Source: JACRGC01 sp035288785 (GTDB lineage Archaea; Micrarchaeota; Micrarchaeia; Norongarragalinales; SBBD01). From it: a DNA stretch of 7,016 nucleotides. The notes under the pieces were generated by a model. The model searched no databases. It was not told where the DNA came from and was given only the letters and a program-made list of their open reading frames with translations. The stretch is taken from positions 1 through 7,016 of the forward strand of contig DATDZF010000044.1 of assembly GCA_035288785.1 (NCBI GenBank), written 5' to 3'. Below are positions 1 through 5,721 of the stretch, in pieces. The translations under genes were made by a program, and so were the position numbers. Within the stretch, counting starts at the first letter, position 1; every line of letters begins with the position of its first letter.

Positions 1-187
1 CCTCGCCTTCTGGAGCCGCCGCTGCCGCCTCGGATTCCGCCTCCTGCTTTTCGTCCATCTCCCGGAGCCGCTTCTCGTTTTCCTCCTTGATTATTTCCGC
101 ATGCCCCGTAGCGCCGTTCCCCCCCTCTTCCTCGAACTCGCCCTTCAGGAATTCGATATTCTCGGAGATCTTGTCAACAAGTCCCAT
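1..187 (-). CDS. Acidic, probably helical protein, N-terminal 62 residues only (runs off the left edge)
   Basis: Not recognised. An ATG at 187 (minus strand) opens a frame with no stop to base 1, giving 62 residues that begin MGLVDKISENIEFLKGEF. The visible part is very rich in Glu and Lys, with a Gly-rich break near residues 22-28, a charged helix-like stretch from about 30 to 52 and an Ala run at 54-58. No signal peptide or membrane segment is visible, so a cytoplasmic or membrane-peripheral protein is likely. The start is supported by TGATC, four nucleotides upstream, which overlaps the stop codon of the preceding gene and matches part of the archaeal anti-Shine-Dalgarno complement. Only 6 nt separate the two genes, so they are probably co-transcribed. 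A run of seven G in the coding strand (119-125 on the plus strand) spans codons 21-23 and could be a sequencing-error or slippage site. Function is unknown. Confidence 0.6.
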   Translation of the reverse strand, partial: MGLVDKISENIEFLKGEFEEEGGNGATGHAEIIKEENEKRLREMDEKQEAESEAAAAAPEGE

Positions 188-193
188 TTAGGA

Positions 194-430
194 TCACTGT
201 GCCTGGTGGTGCTGCGCTTCAAGCTTTTCCTCATCCAGCACGTACTTGAGGATGAGGCCAAGGAGGAGGATTTCCGCGCCCACGAAAACCCATGCGAATG
301 GCTGGAGGCCAATCCCGAATACAACCGCGCCATAGAATGCGCCGATTGCAAGGATGGCCAGAACCATGAACGCAACCACGGAATAGGTTAGCATATTGAA
401 AAGCTTCCTGCGCTCGTGAAGGTGTTCCAT
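194..430 (-). CDS. Small two-helix membrane protein, 78 residues
   Basis: Family not recognised. The protein has a short basic N-terminus (HERRK, residues 5-9), a hydrophobic segment at about 14-38, a turn around Gly41-Pro44, a second hydrophobic segment at about 45-63, and a polar C-terminus rich in Glu, His and Gln. This predicts a helical hairpin with both ends in the cytoplasm. Glu53 lies inside the second helix, which is unusual enough to suggest a functional or packing role. The start is supported by GTGATC (433-438), which ends two bases before the ATG, and by a TATA-like box about 38 nt upstream that fits a leader of about 12 nt. The gene is followed after 6 nt by the acidic partial gene at the left edge, probably in one operon, so the two products may work together at the membrane. 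Several overlapping frames on the other strand are shadows. No biochemical role can be assigned. Confidence 0.7.
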   Translation of the reverse strand: MEHLHERRKLFNMLTYSVVAFMVLAILAIGAFYGAVVFGIGLQPFAWVFVGAEILLLGLILKYVLDEEKLEAQHHQAQ

Positions 431-432
431 CT

Positions 433-438
433 GATCAC
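433..438 (-). promoter_or_regulatory. Archaeal ribosome-binding site, GTGATC
   Basis: GTGATC on the minus strand is complementary to the GAUCAC part of the archaeal 16S rRNA 3' end. It ends two bases before the ATG of the two-helix membrane protein. The closeness is expected when the 3' part of the long GGAGGTGATC pairing is used. It supports the chosen start and the archaeal assignment. Confidence 0.5.
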
Positions 439-463
439 TTTACTGCAATATCAGAAAAGGCAA

Positions 464-472
464 ATTTAAATA
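464..472. promoter_or_regulatory. Palindromic TATA-like box shared by divergent genes
   Basis: The octamer ATTTAAAT (464-471) is a perfect palindrome and reads TTTAAATA on the plus strand and TATTTAAAT on the minus strand. It sits about 34 nt before the ATG at 502 and about 38 nt before the ATG at 430. With the usual archaeal TATA-to-start distance of about 25-27 nt, transcripts would begin near 494-496 (plus) and 441-443 (minus), giving short leaders in both directions. A purine-rich AGAAAAGG (453-460) upstream on the plus strand could act as a BRE-like element. This is a prediction from position and sequence only. Confidence 0.5.
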
Positions 473-501
473 GGTGCTTATTTTCATCTCATGGGATTGC
501 T

Positions 502-906
502 ATGGAATTTCGGAAGGAAGGGGCCCATTTCGTGGTGCGGATGGAAAAGGGCGAGAAGATCGTGGAGGGCCTGAACAAATTCCTTGAGGAAAAGCAGGTC
601 AAGGGCGGCTTTTTCCAGGCGGTAGGCGCAGTAAAAAACACCCTCATCGGTTTCTTTGAATCGGATAGGAAGGATTACACGTGGAAATCATTCCCGGAGG
701 AAATGGAGCTTGTAAGCCTCCTTGGCACGATTACGGAAACTGGCGTTCATGCGCACATACTTGTTTGCGATTCGGATTTCGCCTGCCATGGCGGGCACCT
801 TATGGAAGCGGAGGTTGCAATCACAGTTGAGCTTTTCCTTACCGAACTTAAGAAAATCCGCCGGAAGGAGGACCATGCCACCGGTTTAAAATTGATGGAA
901 TTGTAA
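502..906 (+). CDS. PPC/DUF296-domain protein (stand-alone, predicted DNA-binding or metal-binding)
   Basis: The 134-residue product is one complete PPC (plants and prokaryotes conserved, DUF296) domain. The signature is clear: GGFFQAVGAV at 35-44, the GVHAHI strand at 81-86, then CHGGHL at 95-100 and a final strand plus helix with TVELFLTEL. His83, His85 and His99 occupy the positions that form the metal site in solved prokaryotic members, which are trimers. In plants the domain is attached to AT-hooks (AHL proteins). Here there is no AT-hook or other extension, as is normal for archaeal and bacterial members, whose exact role is poorly known; DNA binding is the family's usual label rather than something shown here. 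The start fits a promoter box about 34 nt upstream. The next gene, encoding a DedA protein, lies 89 nt downstream on the same strand, so co-transcription is possible but not evident. Confidence 0.88.
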   Translation: MEFRKEGAHFVVRMEKGEKIVEGLNKFLEEKQVKGGFFQAVGAVKNTLIGFFESDRKDYTWKSFPEEMELVSLLGTITETGVHAHILVCDSDFACHGGHLMEAEVAITVELFLTELKKIRRKEDHATGLKLMEL

Positions 907-995
907 TTTGTCCAATCGGCGGGCTGTTTTGATGGGGTCCTTTCTGACCATGCCCCAAATAAGGAAATTTCATTTACACTTGGTGCACTTTTTTT

Positions 996-1628
996 ATGTT
1001 TGACCAGATCACAACGCTCCTGCACCAGCTCTACGACGTAGAGTCGCTGATCCGTTGGGGCGGATATGCCGTATTGGTTTTCATCGTATTTGCGGAAACC
1101 GGGCTGCTCTTTGGCTTCTTCTTCCCGGGAGATTCCCTTCTTGTCACTGCGGGGATCCTTGCCTCATCCGGATTGCTGGATATCTGGACACTCAATTTGC
1201 TGCTGGTCCCTGCCGCGATCCTGGGCGATGCAACCGGCTATTACTTCGGGAAAAAGGCGGGCAAGGCGCTCTATTCGAGGGAGGATTCGCGTTTCTTTCG
1301 AAAGGAGCATGTGCTCAGGGCCAAGGAATTCTACGACAAGCACGGCGGTAAGACGATCATCCTTGCCAGGTTCATTCCCGCTGTTAGGACCTTTGCGCCC
1401 ATTGTTGCCGGGGTTTCGGGCATGTCCTACCCTGCATTTGCAATGTACAACATTGTGGGGGGGATCCTTTGGGTTAGCGGCCTTACTCTCCTCGGCTTCC
1501 TTCTTGGCAAAACGGTACCTGACATCGAGAAGAACCTCCTCATAGTCATTGGAGTAGTGATTGCCATTTCCTTCCTCCCGGCAATCTGGGAATACCGGAA
1601 GCACCGCAAAGGCAAGAAAAAGGACTGA
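996..1628 (+). CDS. DedA-family (SNARE-associated/VTT domain) integral membrane protein
   Basis: The 210-residue length is typical of the DedA family. Hallmarks are visible in order: a first hydrophobic segment (about 24-43) with Glu34, the re-entrant motif FFPGDSLL at 42-49 with Asp46, a long hydrophobic stretch to about 76, GDATGYYFGKKAG at 77-89, a charged cytoplasmic segment at about 86-116, then ARFIPAVRTFAPIVAG (124-139) with Arg125 and Arg131, and two C-terminal hydrophobic segments (about 146-171 and 178-198) before a Lys/Arg-rich tail. The two acidic residues and the two arginines correspond to those reported as essential in bacterial homologues such as E. coli YqjA/YghB. Family members are thought to be ion-coupled lipid transporters; some bacterial ones flip undecaprenyl phosphate. 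In an archaeon the substrate might be a dolichyl-phosphate-like lipid carrier, but this is inference. GGTG at 982-985 may be a weak ribosome-binding site. Confidence 0.92.
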   Translation: MFDQITTLLHQLYDVESLIRWGGYAVLVFIVFAETGLLFGFFFPGDSLLVTAGILASSGLLDIWTLNLLLVPAAILGDATGYYFGKKAGKALYSREDSRFFRKEHVLRAKEFYDKHGGKTIILARFIPAVRTFAPIVAGVSGMSYPAFAMYNIVGGILWVSGLTLLGFLLGKTVPDIEKNLLIVIGVVIAISFLPAIWEYRKHRKGKKKD

Positions 1629-1644
1629 AAGGAACTATTTTAAC

Positions 1645-1684
1645 GACCAACCCAAGGGGGGGCGCATCCCCCCTTAGTTTGGTC
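1645..1684. other. Long stem-loop after the DedA gene
   Basis: GACCAA (1645-1650) pairs with TTGGTC (1679-1684), and AAGGGGGG (1654-1661) pairs with CCCCCCTT (1668-1675). The two stems are separated by a symmetric 3x3 internal loop and capped by the six-base loop GCGCAT. That makes 14 base pairs, 8 of them G-C in the upper or lower arms. It starts 17 nt after the DedA stop. It has no U-run directly after it, so it is not a classic intrinsic terminator; it may protect the 3' end of the mRNA, act as a repeat element or belong to an unannotated RNA. Confidence 0.55.
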
Positions 1685-1722
1685 AAATGCCCAAACCCCC
1701 CAAGGGCGGGGAATCCCATTTC

Positions 1723-1808
1723 TTTGGCTATGGGTTGAATTGTTGGGGATTTCTAAGGGGGCGGCGCTTTATTTATTTTTCCGGGAACTCGAGGCCTTTT
1801 GGCTATGG
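1723..1808. repeat. Spaced 11-bp direct repeat, TTTGGCTATGG
   Basis: Copies lie at 1723-1733 and 1798-1808, 75 bases apart start to start. The flanks are not conserved beyond a base or two. The chance of a repeated 11-mer in so short a region is low but not negligible. It could be a binding site for a regulator of valS, or a coincidence. Confidence 0.3.
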
Positions 1809-1891
1809 CAGGTAAACCATTGTCGGGTGCAATCCCCTTTTCTCAGAGGCTTACCAAACAGCTGTCTATGTGTTTTAATCTATGGCAACAC

Positions 1892-1899
1892 TTTTTATA
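1892..1899 (+). promoter_or_regulatory. TATA-like box of valS
   Basis: TTTTTATA at 1892-1899, within an AT-rich stretch, is centred about 27 nt before the valS ATG at 1923. That is the normal archaeal distance from TATA centre to transcription start, so the transcript probably starts at or next to the ATG. There is no good ribosome-binding site just upstream; only GTGA at 1909-1912 is a partial match. Both points fit a leaderless mRNA. Confidence 0.55.
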
Positions 1900-1922
1900 C
1901 ATTAAAATGTGAATAAACGCAT

Positions 1923-4364
1923 ATGGAAAAACCAAATTTTCCCGAGATGGAGGCAAGGTGGAGGAAACGCTGGGAGGAGCTCCAAATCCACAATTTCGAG
2001 GACGATGGCAAAGCGCCGCTCTATGTGATAGATACGCCGCCACCATTCCCGACTGGGGAATTCCACACCGGCAGCACACTCAACTGGGGCTACATCGATT
2101 TTGCAGCGCGCTACAAGCGCATGCGGGGTTATGCGGTGCTCTTCCCCCAAGGGTGGGATTGCCATGGCTTTCCCACTGAAACCAAGGTCGAGGCGAAATA
2201 CGGCAAGCTTCCAAGGGAGCAATTCCGGGAAAAGTGCCTTGAATGGACCCATGCCATGGTTGCAAGCATCAAGGAGCAGATGAAGCAGATGGGCTTTTCC
2301 ATCGATTGGAGGCACGAATATTACACGATAGATAAGGAATACCACCGGAAGGTGCAGCTTTCGCTCCTTGAGATGCATGAGCAGGGGCTTGTGTATTGCG
2401 GCAAGCACCCGGTGCTTTTCTGCACGCATTGCGAGAGCGCTATTGCAAAGGCGGAAACGGATGACGGCCAAAGGGAGGGGCTCCTTAATTTCATTAAATT
2501 CAAGTTCGAGGCTGGAAAGGACCTTTTGATCGCAACCAGCCGGCCAGAACTCATTCATGCGTGCGTCGCACTTGCGTATAACCCCGCGGACCCCCGGTAT
2601 GCGGGCCTTGAGGGGAAAATGGCCTTCACTCCGGTATTCAACAAGCCGGTGCGCATCGTTGCAGATCCCGCTGTCGATGAGGCTTTTGGCTCAGGCATGG
2701 TCATGGTGTGCACCTTTGGGGACATGCAGGACGTTGCCTGGGCATACAAGTTCCACCTCCCTATCATTGAGGCATTTGATGAGAAAGGCAGGGTGATCAA
2801 TGCGAATGCCGATTACAACGGCCTTTATGCAAATAAGGCGCGCGCAAAAATAATTGAGGAGATGGCAGGAAAGGGCATTTTGGAAAAGCAGGAAAAGTTG
2901 CAGCAAATTGTCAAGATACATGACCGATGCAAAAAGCCTGTCGAGTTGCTTGCCTCAAGGCAGTGGTTCATCCGGGTAAGGGAGCACAAGGCGAAAATTG
3001 TCAAGGCCGCGGAATCCATGGTTTGGCGGCCGGCGCATTCGCTCCAGCTTCTCAAGGATTGGGCGGCTGGGCTCGAATGGGACTGGGTGATTTCCAGGCA
3101 GAGGGTATTTGGGATCCCGATCCCCTTTTATTACTGCAATAAATGCAACGAGGTTTACGTCCCGAAAAAAAGCGAGTTGCCAATCGATCCCGCATCCCAT
3201 GCGTTCCACCAAAAAAAATGCGCAAAATGCGAAAATGGGGAAATTGTGGGTGAAACCAGCATCTGCGATGGCTGGGTTGATAGCAGCATCACCCCCCTTG
3301 TGATTTCGAAATGGGGTGGGCATGATAAGGATTTCGGGCGGCTCTACCCTTCAGCCATCCGGCCGCAGGGCACCGACATCATCCGCACATGGGCATTTTA
3401 CACCATTTTCCGCTGCCTGATGCTTACTGGAAAGCCGCCCTTCAAGGAAATGCTGGTGAATGGCATGGTGCTTGGCTCCGACGGGAAGAAGATGAGCAAG
3501 AGCGCAGGAAATTACATCGAGGCAAAGGAGGTCATCGCAAAGAGCTCTGTTGATTCCCTTAGGCAATGGATCGCCCTATCCGGAACTACCGGAAAGGACA
3601 ACATCTTCTATTGGAAGGACGTGATTTATGCGCAGGGCTTCCTGACAAAGCTTTGGAATGTGGCAAATTTCGTACAGAAAAGCTCGGAGGGTTATGATTG
3701 GGAAAAGGATAAGGCGCATGGCAAAGATGGGAATTTGGCATATCCGCAAAATTTGCGCGCTGTTGACAAGTGGATCCTTGGCCGCCTTGACCGCACAATC
3801 AGGATTGCCACAGAATCGATGGAGAATTATGATTATTACGGCGCAATAATCGCCATCCAGTCCTTTTTCTGGAAGGAACTTGCGGATTATTACCTGGAGG
3901 AAATAAAATACCGCATTTACCATTCGGATGTTAGCGGGAAGGACGGCAAGGAGGCCTGCCTTTGGGTCTTGCACAAGGTCCTTTTGCAATCTCTCAAACT
4001 GCTTGCGCCCTTCGCATGCTACACCACTGAAGAGATATACCATCAGCTTTATCCTAAAGAGGCGTTGAGGGTTCGGAGCATCCATCTCGAAAAATGGCCG
4101 GAAATCTCTGGGGGCAAGCCCGATGAGGCATCCGATAAGGCAGCAGAGGCGCTGCATTTCATCATTTCCGAGGCAAGGAAGTTCAAAGCGCTAAACAAGC
4201 TGCCGCTGAATGAAAGCCTATCCTCCATCAAGCTAAAAATCCCCGCCCAAGTTGAGCATTACCTTCCGCTAATAGAGGAGGAGATCATGGCAGTGGCAAG
4301 GCCAAAGCGCATAGAGCTGGAAATATGGAAGAACGAGGAAATAGGGGTAGAATGTTCAGTTTGA
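1923..4364 (+). CDS. valS: Valyl-tRNA synthetase (archaeal type)
   Basis: Class Ia enzyme that attaches valine to tRNA-Val in the cytoplasm and edits mischarged threonine. In order: the ATP-binding region with PPPFPTGEF and a HIGH-type HTGS (48-51), followed by an archaeal-type NWGYIDFAARYKRMRGY and QGWDCHG; the CP1 editing domain with TSRPEL (205-210) and TFGDMQD (264-270), whose Asp is of the amino-acid-binding type; a zinc ribbon with Cys405, Cys408, Cys433 and Cys436; WVDSS (451-455); and KMSKS (523-527). The anticodon-binding helical domain covers about 610-740, and a short C-terminal region ends the protein. The 813 residues are somewhat below the roughly 860-900 common for archaeal enzymes, mainly by compact loops and C-terminus, as in small-genome lineages. 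HTGS, GFPTE and DGWVDSS deviate slightly from usual forms, but all catalytic landmarks are present. IleRS and LeuRS are excluded by the archaeal ValRS pattern around HTGS, QGWDCHG and TFGD. The ATG at 1923 follows a TATA-like box at leaderless distance. Confidence 0.96.
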   Translation: MEKPNFPEMEARWRKRWEELQIHNFEDDGKAPLYVIDTPPPFPTGEFHTGSTLNWGYIDFAARYKRMRGYAVLFPQGWDCHGFPTETKVEAKYGKLPREQFREKCLEWTHAMVASIKEQMKQMGFSIDWRHEYYTIDKEYHRKVQLSLLEMHEQGLVYCGKHPVLFCTHCESAIAKAETDDGQREGLLNFIKFKFEAGKDLLIATSRPELIHACVALAYNPADPRYAGLEGKMAFTPVFNKPVRIVADPAVDEAFGSGMVMVCTFGDMQDVAWAYKFHLPIIEAFDEKGRVINANADYNGLYANKARAKIIEEMAGKGILEKQEKLQQIVKIHDRCKKPVELLASRQWFIRVREHKAKIVKAAESMVWRPAHSLQLLKDWAAGLEWDWVISRQRVFGIPIPFYYCNKCNEVYVPKKSELPIDPASHAFHQKKCAKCENGEIVGETSICDGWVDSSITPLVISKWGGHDKDFGRLYPSAIRPQGTDIIRTWAFYTIFRCLMLTGKPPFKEMLVNGMVLGSDGKKMSKSAGNYIEAKEVIAKSSVDSLRQWIALSGTTGKDNIFYWKDVIYAQGFLTKLWNVANFVQKSSEGYDWEKDKAHGKDGNLAYPQNLRAVDKWILGRLDRTIRIATESMENYDYYGAIIAIQSFFWKELADYYLEEIKYRIYHSDVSGKDGKEACLWVLHKVLLQSLKLLAPFACYTTEEIYHQLYPKEALRVRSIHLEKWPEISGGKPDEASDKAAEALHFIISEARKFKALNKLPLNESLSSIKLKIPAQVEHYLPLIEEEIMAVARPKRIELEIWKNEEIGVECSV

Positions 4365-4384
4365 AGATATGATGAAAATTAGCG

Positions 4385-4397
4385 TTTCTTTCTCCTT
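4385..4397 (+). terminator. Possible T-rich terminator of valS
   Basis: A pyrimidine tract, TTTCTTTCTCCTT, begins 20 nt after the valS stop, inside the 36-nt gap between the convergent genes. Archaeal terminators are often simple T-rich tracts without a hairpin. The tract is interrupted by C, so the assignment is weak. Confidence 0.3.
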
Positions 4398-4400
4398 AAC

Positions 4401-5717
4401 TTAGACAATGTCGAATTCTCCCTTGTGCTTCCCCTTCCCTTCCCCCGGTGCTGGCACTTCTGGATGGTGCTGTGCATGGTAGCGTTTCTTCTGCTTTTCC
4501 GCGAACTTGATGTAAGAAAATACGCAGGCAATCGAAACCACTATAATGATGAATATCAGCGTCCAATTCAGCTGGCCCTTAGCCCCGACTACCGATATGG
4601 GGCTAGTGGTTGGCTGCCCTTCCTTAAGCATTGCTGCAATCCTATCCCGCGCCTGCCTTGCAGTTGCAAGCGCCTTTTGGTAATCGCCCCTGCTTGCGAG
4701 TTCCTTTGCCGAGGCAATCAGCTTTTCCGCCTCCTGCGTATCATAGCCCTTTGCCTTCGATTCCGCGATTTCCTTCTCCGCTGCGGAAATTTGGGCATCC
4801 GCATCGGCCTTGTAAGCTACAGGGGTTGGGGTGGGCGTGTCGCCAGCAATTACGCCTTTTGTAGCTTTAGGGGTGGGGGTAGGTATTGCGGGAGTTGGCG
4901 TGATTTTCCGTGGCGCAGGCGTAGGCACGTAAGGAATGGGTGTGGAACCGGTGTTCCCCTGCTGGTTGTTCGTGGTTGTAGCCGGGGTTGCGGTTGGAGT
5001 AGCCGTAGGCGTCGCAGAAATGGTAACTGACGTGGTGCTTGTGGATGTGCCCGCATCGGTAGATGTGACTGTGGAAGTTATCGTGTAGGATCCTACCGTA
5101 TTTGCATTGAATGTGAATGTTTTTGAAACCACTCCGCCGCCGGAAACGGATACTGCGCTGTAGGAGGTGGGAGTGAAGTAACCTGCTGCAGAGGTTGATA
5201 GGCTGGGAGTTATCGCGACCTCTGTTGCCACATCCCCCACGTTATTCACGGATACGGTCAGGAAAGCGCTTGTGTTCGAGCCCACCGCAACAGAGCTTGT
5301 TGAAACCGAGGATGAAGAGATGATTGATGCGGGCGCAAGGACGCTAAGGCCCGTTTGCTCCGAGGCGGAAACGCTGCTTGGAGTGCTGGACGCGCTCACG
5401 GTTACCTGATTGGTATAGGTGCCGGACACATCGCCAGTGCAACTCCAGCTTGCGCTTCCAGTACCCGAGGTTGTGTTGCTAAGTGAGATGGATTGTGCGG
5501 ATGTGGGCGTGCAGCTGATGCCCGAAGGGAGCGAAATGGTGCCCTGCAGGTCTGAAACGTCCTGCGCCTGCACGTACATCGTAATGGTGAAGCTTGCACC
5601 CTGGTTCACCGATGAGGGGACATCTACGCTTGTGATGCTCAATTCCGATGCATTGGCGAGACCTATTGCCAACAGGAACATTGCCGCGATTATCTTATTG
5701 TATGCCAATTCAATCAC
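4401..5717 (-). CDS. Type I membrane surface protein with Ig-like domains, Pro/Thr stalk and helical hairpin, 438 residues
   Basis: No specific family name. Architecture: signal peptide 1-23 (hydrophobic 9-21, cleavage probably after ANA); Ser/Thr-rich beta domain about 25-129 with Cys69 and Cys93, a likely disulfide; second beta domain about 131-234 resembling CARDB/Ig-like archaeal domains (VNNVGDVATEV segment), without Cys; Pro/Thr linker 236-300; charged helical hairpin 301-366 with KGYDTQEAEKLIASAK and RGDYQKAL, a pattern frequent near the C-terminus of archaeal surface proteins; membrane helix about 386-403; and a basic cytoplasmic tail (KQKKR, HxxHH) to 438. Only three N-X-S/T sequons occur (81, 148, 384), so O-glycosylation of the stalk is more likely. 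The start is GTG at 5717, 4 nt after the stop of the upstream surface-protein gene, with GAGG close by; a TTG at 5708, preceded by GTGATT, is an alternative that would also leave a good signal peptide. Probably translationally coupled to the upstream gene and a partner of its product on the outer face of the cell. Confidence 0.85.
   Translation of the reverse strand: MIELAYNKIIAAMFLLAIGLANASELSITSVDVPSSVNQGASFTITMYVQAQDVSDLQGTISLPSGISCTPTSAQSISLSNTTSGTGSASWSCTGDVSGTYTNQVTVSASSTPSSVSASEQTGLSVLAPASIISSSSVSTSSVAVGSNTSAFLTVSVNNVGDVATEVAITPSLSTSAAGYFTPTSYSAVSVSGGGVVSKTFTFNANTVGSYTITSTVTSTDAGTSTSTTSVTISATPTATPTATPATTTNNQQGNTGSTPIPYVPTPAPRKITPTPAIPTPTPKATKGVIAGDTPTPTPVAYKADADAQISAAEKEIAESKAKGYDTQEAEKLIASAKELASRGDYQKALATARQARDRIAAMLKEGQPTTSPISVVGAKGQLNWTLIFIIIVVSIACVFSYIKFAEKQKKRYHAQHHPEVPAPGEGKGKHKGEFDIV
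4818..5012 (-). repeat. Repetitive DNA coding the Pro/Thr stalk
   Basis: This part of the surface-protein gene encodes residues 236-300, dominated by TPTATP, TPTPTP and similar units, plus a short Asn/Gln/Gly interruption (250-258). On the plus strand it appears as recurring GGGGTTGG, GGAGTAG and GGGGTGGGGGTAGG patterns. It is a stretch where polymerase or recombination slippage could change the stalk length between strains. It separates the beta domains from the membrane-proximal helical hairpin. Confidence 0.6.
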
Positions 5718-5721
5718 ATCC

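Larger units (their letters stand above)
1629..1922. other. Intergenic region with G/C runs, hairpins and the valS promoter
   Basis: These 294 bases contain no convincing coding frame and no tRNA-like A or B box. The first half has several G and C homopolymer runs that can form a strong hairpin or an alternative one (described separately). An 11-base word, TTTGGCTATGG, occurs twice at 1723-1733 and 1798-1808. The last 35 bases are AT-rich and hold the probable valS promoter. I see no C/D-box or other known small-RNA signature, although an unrecognised non-coding RNA cannot be excluded. Confidence 0.6.

Noticed and set aside
101..391. Plus-strand frame of 96 codons at the left end
   Set aside because: It overlaps two minus-strand genes with coupled ribosome-binding sites and a clear two-helix membrane protein. 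The plus-strand translation has no recognisable features.
933..957. Imperfect hairpin (TGGGG/CCCCA and GGTC/GACC) between the PPC and DedA genes
   Set aside because: The two possible pairings need a bulge and compete for the same bases, and no T-run follows. Too weak to call a terminator.
1629..1922. tRNA, C/D-box RNA or CRISPR repeat in the intergenic region
   Set aside because: No A/B box pair, cloverleaf, C and D boxes or regularly spaced repeats were found on reading both strands.
1902..2558. Minus-strand frame of 218 codons opposite the valS start
   Set aside because: Shadow of valS, whose signature motifs are unmistakable. It would also run over the valS promoter.
3576..4157. Minus-strand frame of 193 codons within valS
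   Set aside because: Antisense to the anticodon-binding domain, with no supporting signals or family resemblance.
4380..4490. 11-mer TAGCGTTTCTT present twice, exactly 100 bases apart
   Set aside because: One copy is within the coding end of the surface protein and the other is just past its stop. The surroundings are not similar, so it looks like chance in pyrimidine-rich DNA.
4425..5030. Plus-strand frame of 201 codons opposite the anchored surface protein
   Set aside because: Its translation is Cys/Arg/Trp-rich low-complexity sequence produced by the Pro/Thr stalk DNA read backwards. The minus-strand gene has a signal peptide, stalk and membrane helix in order.
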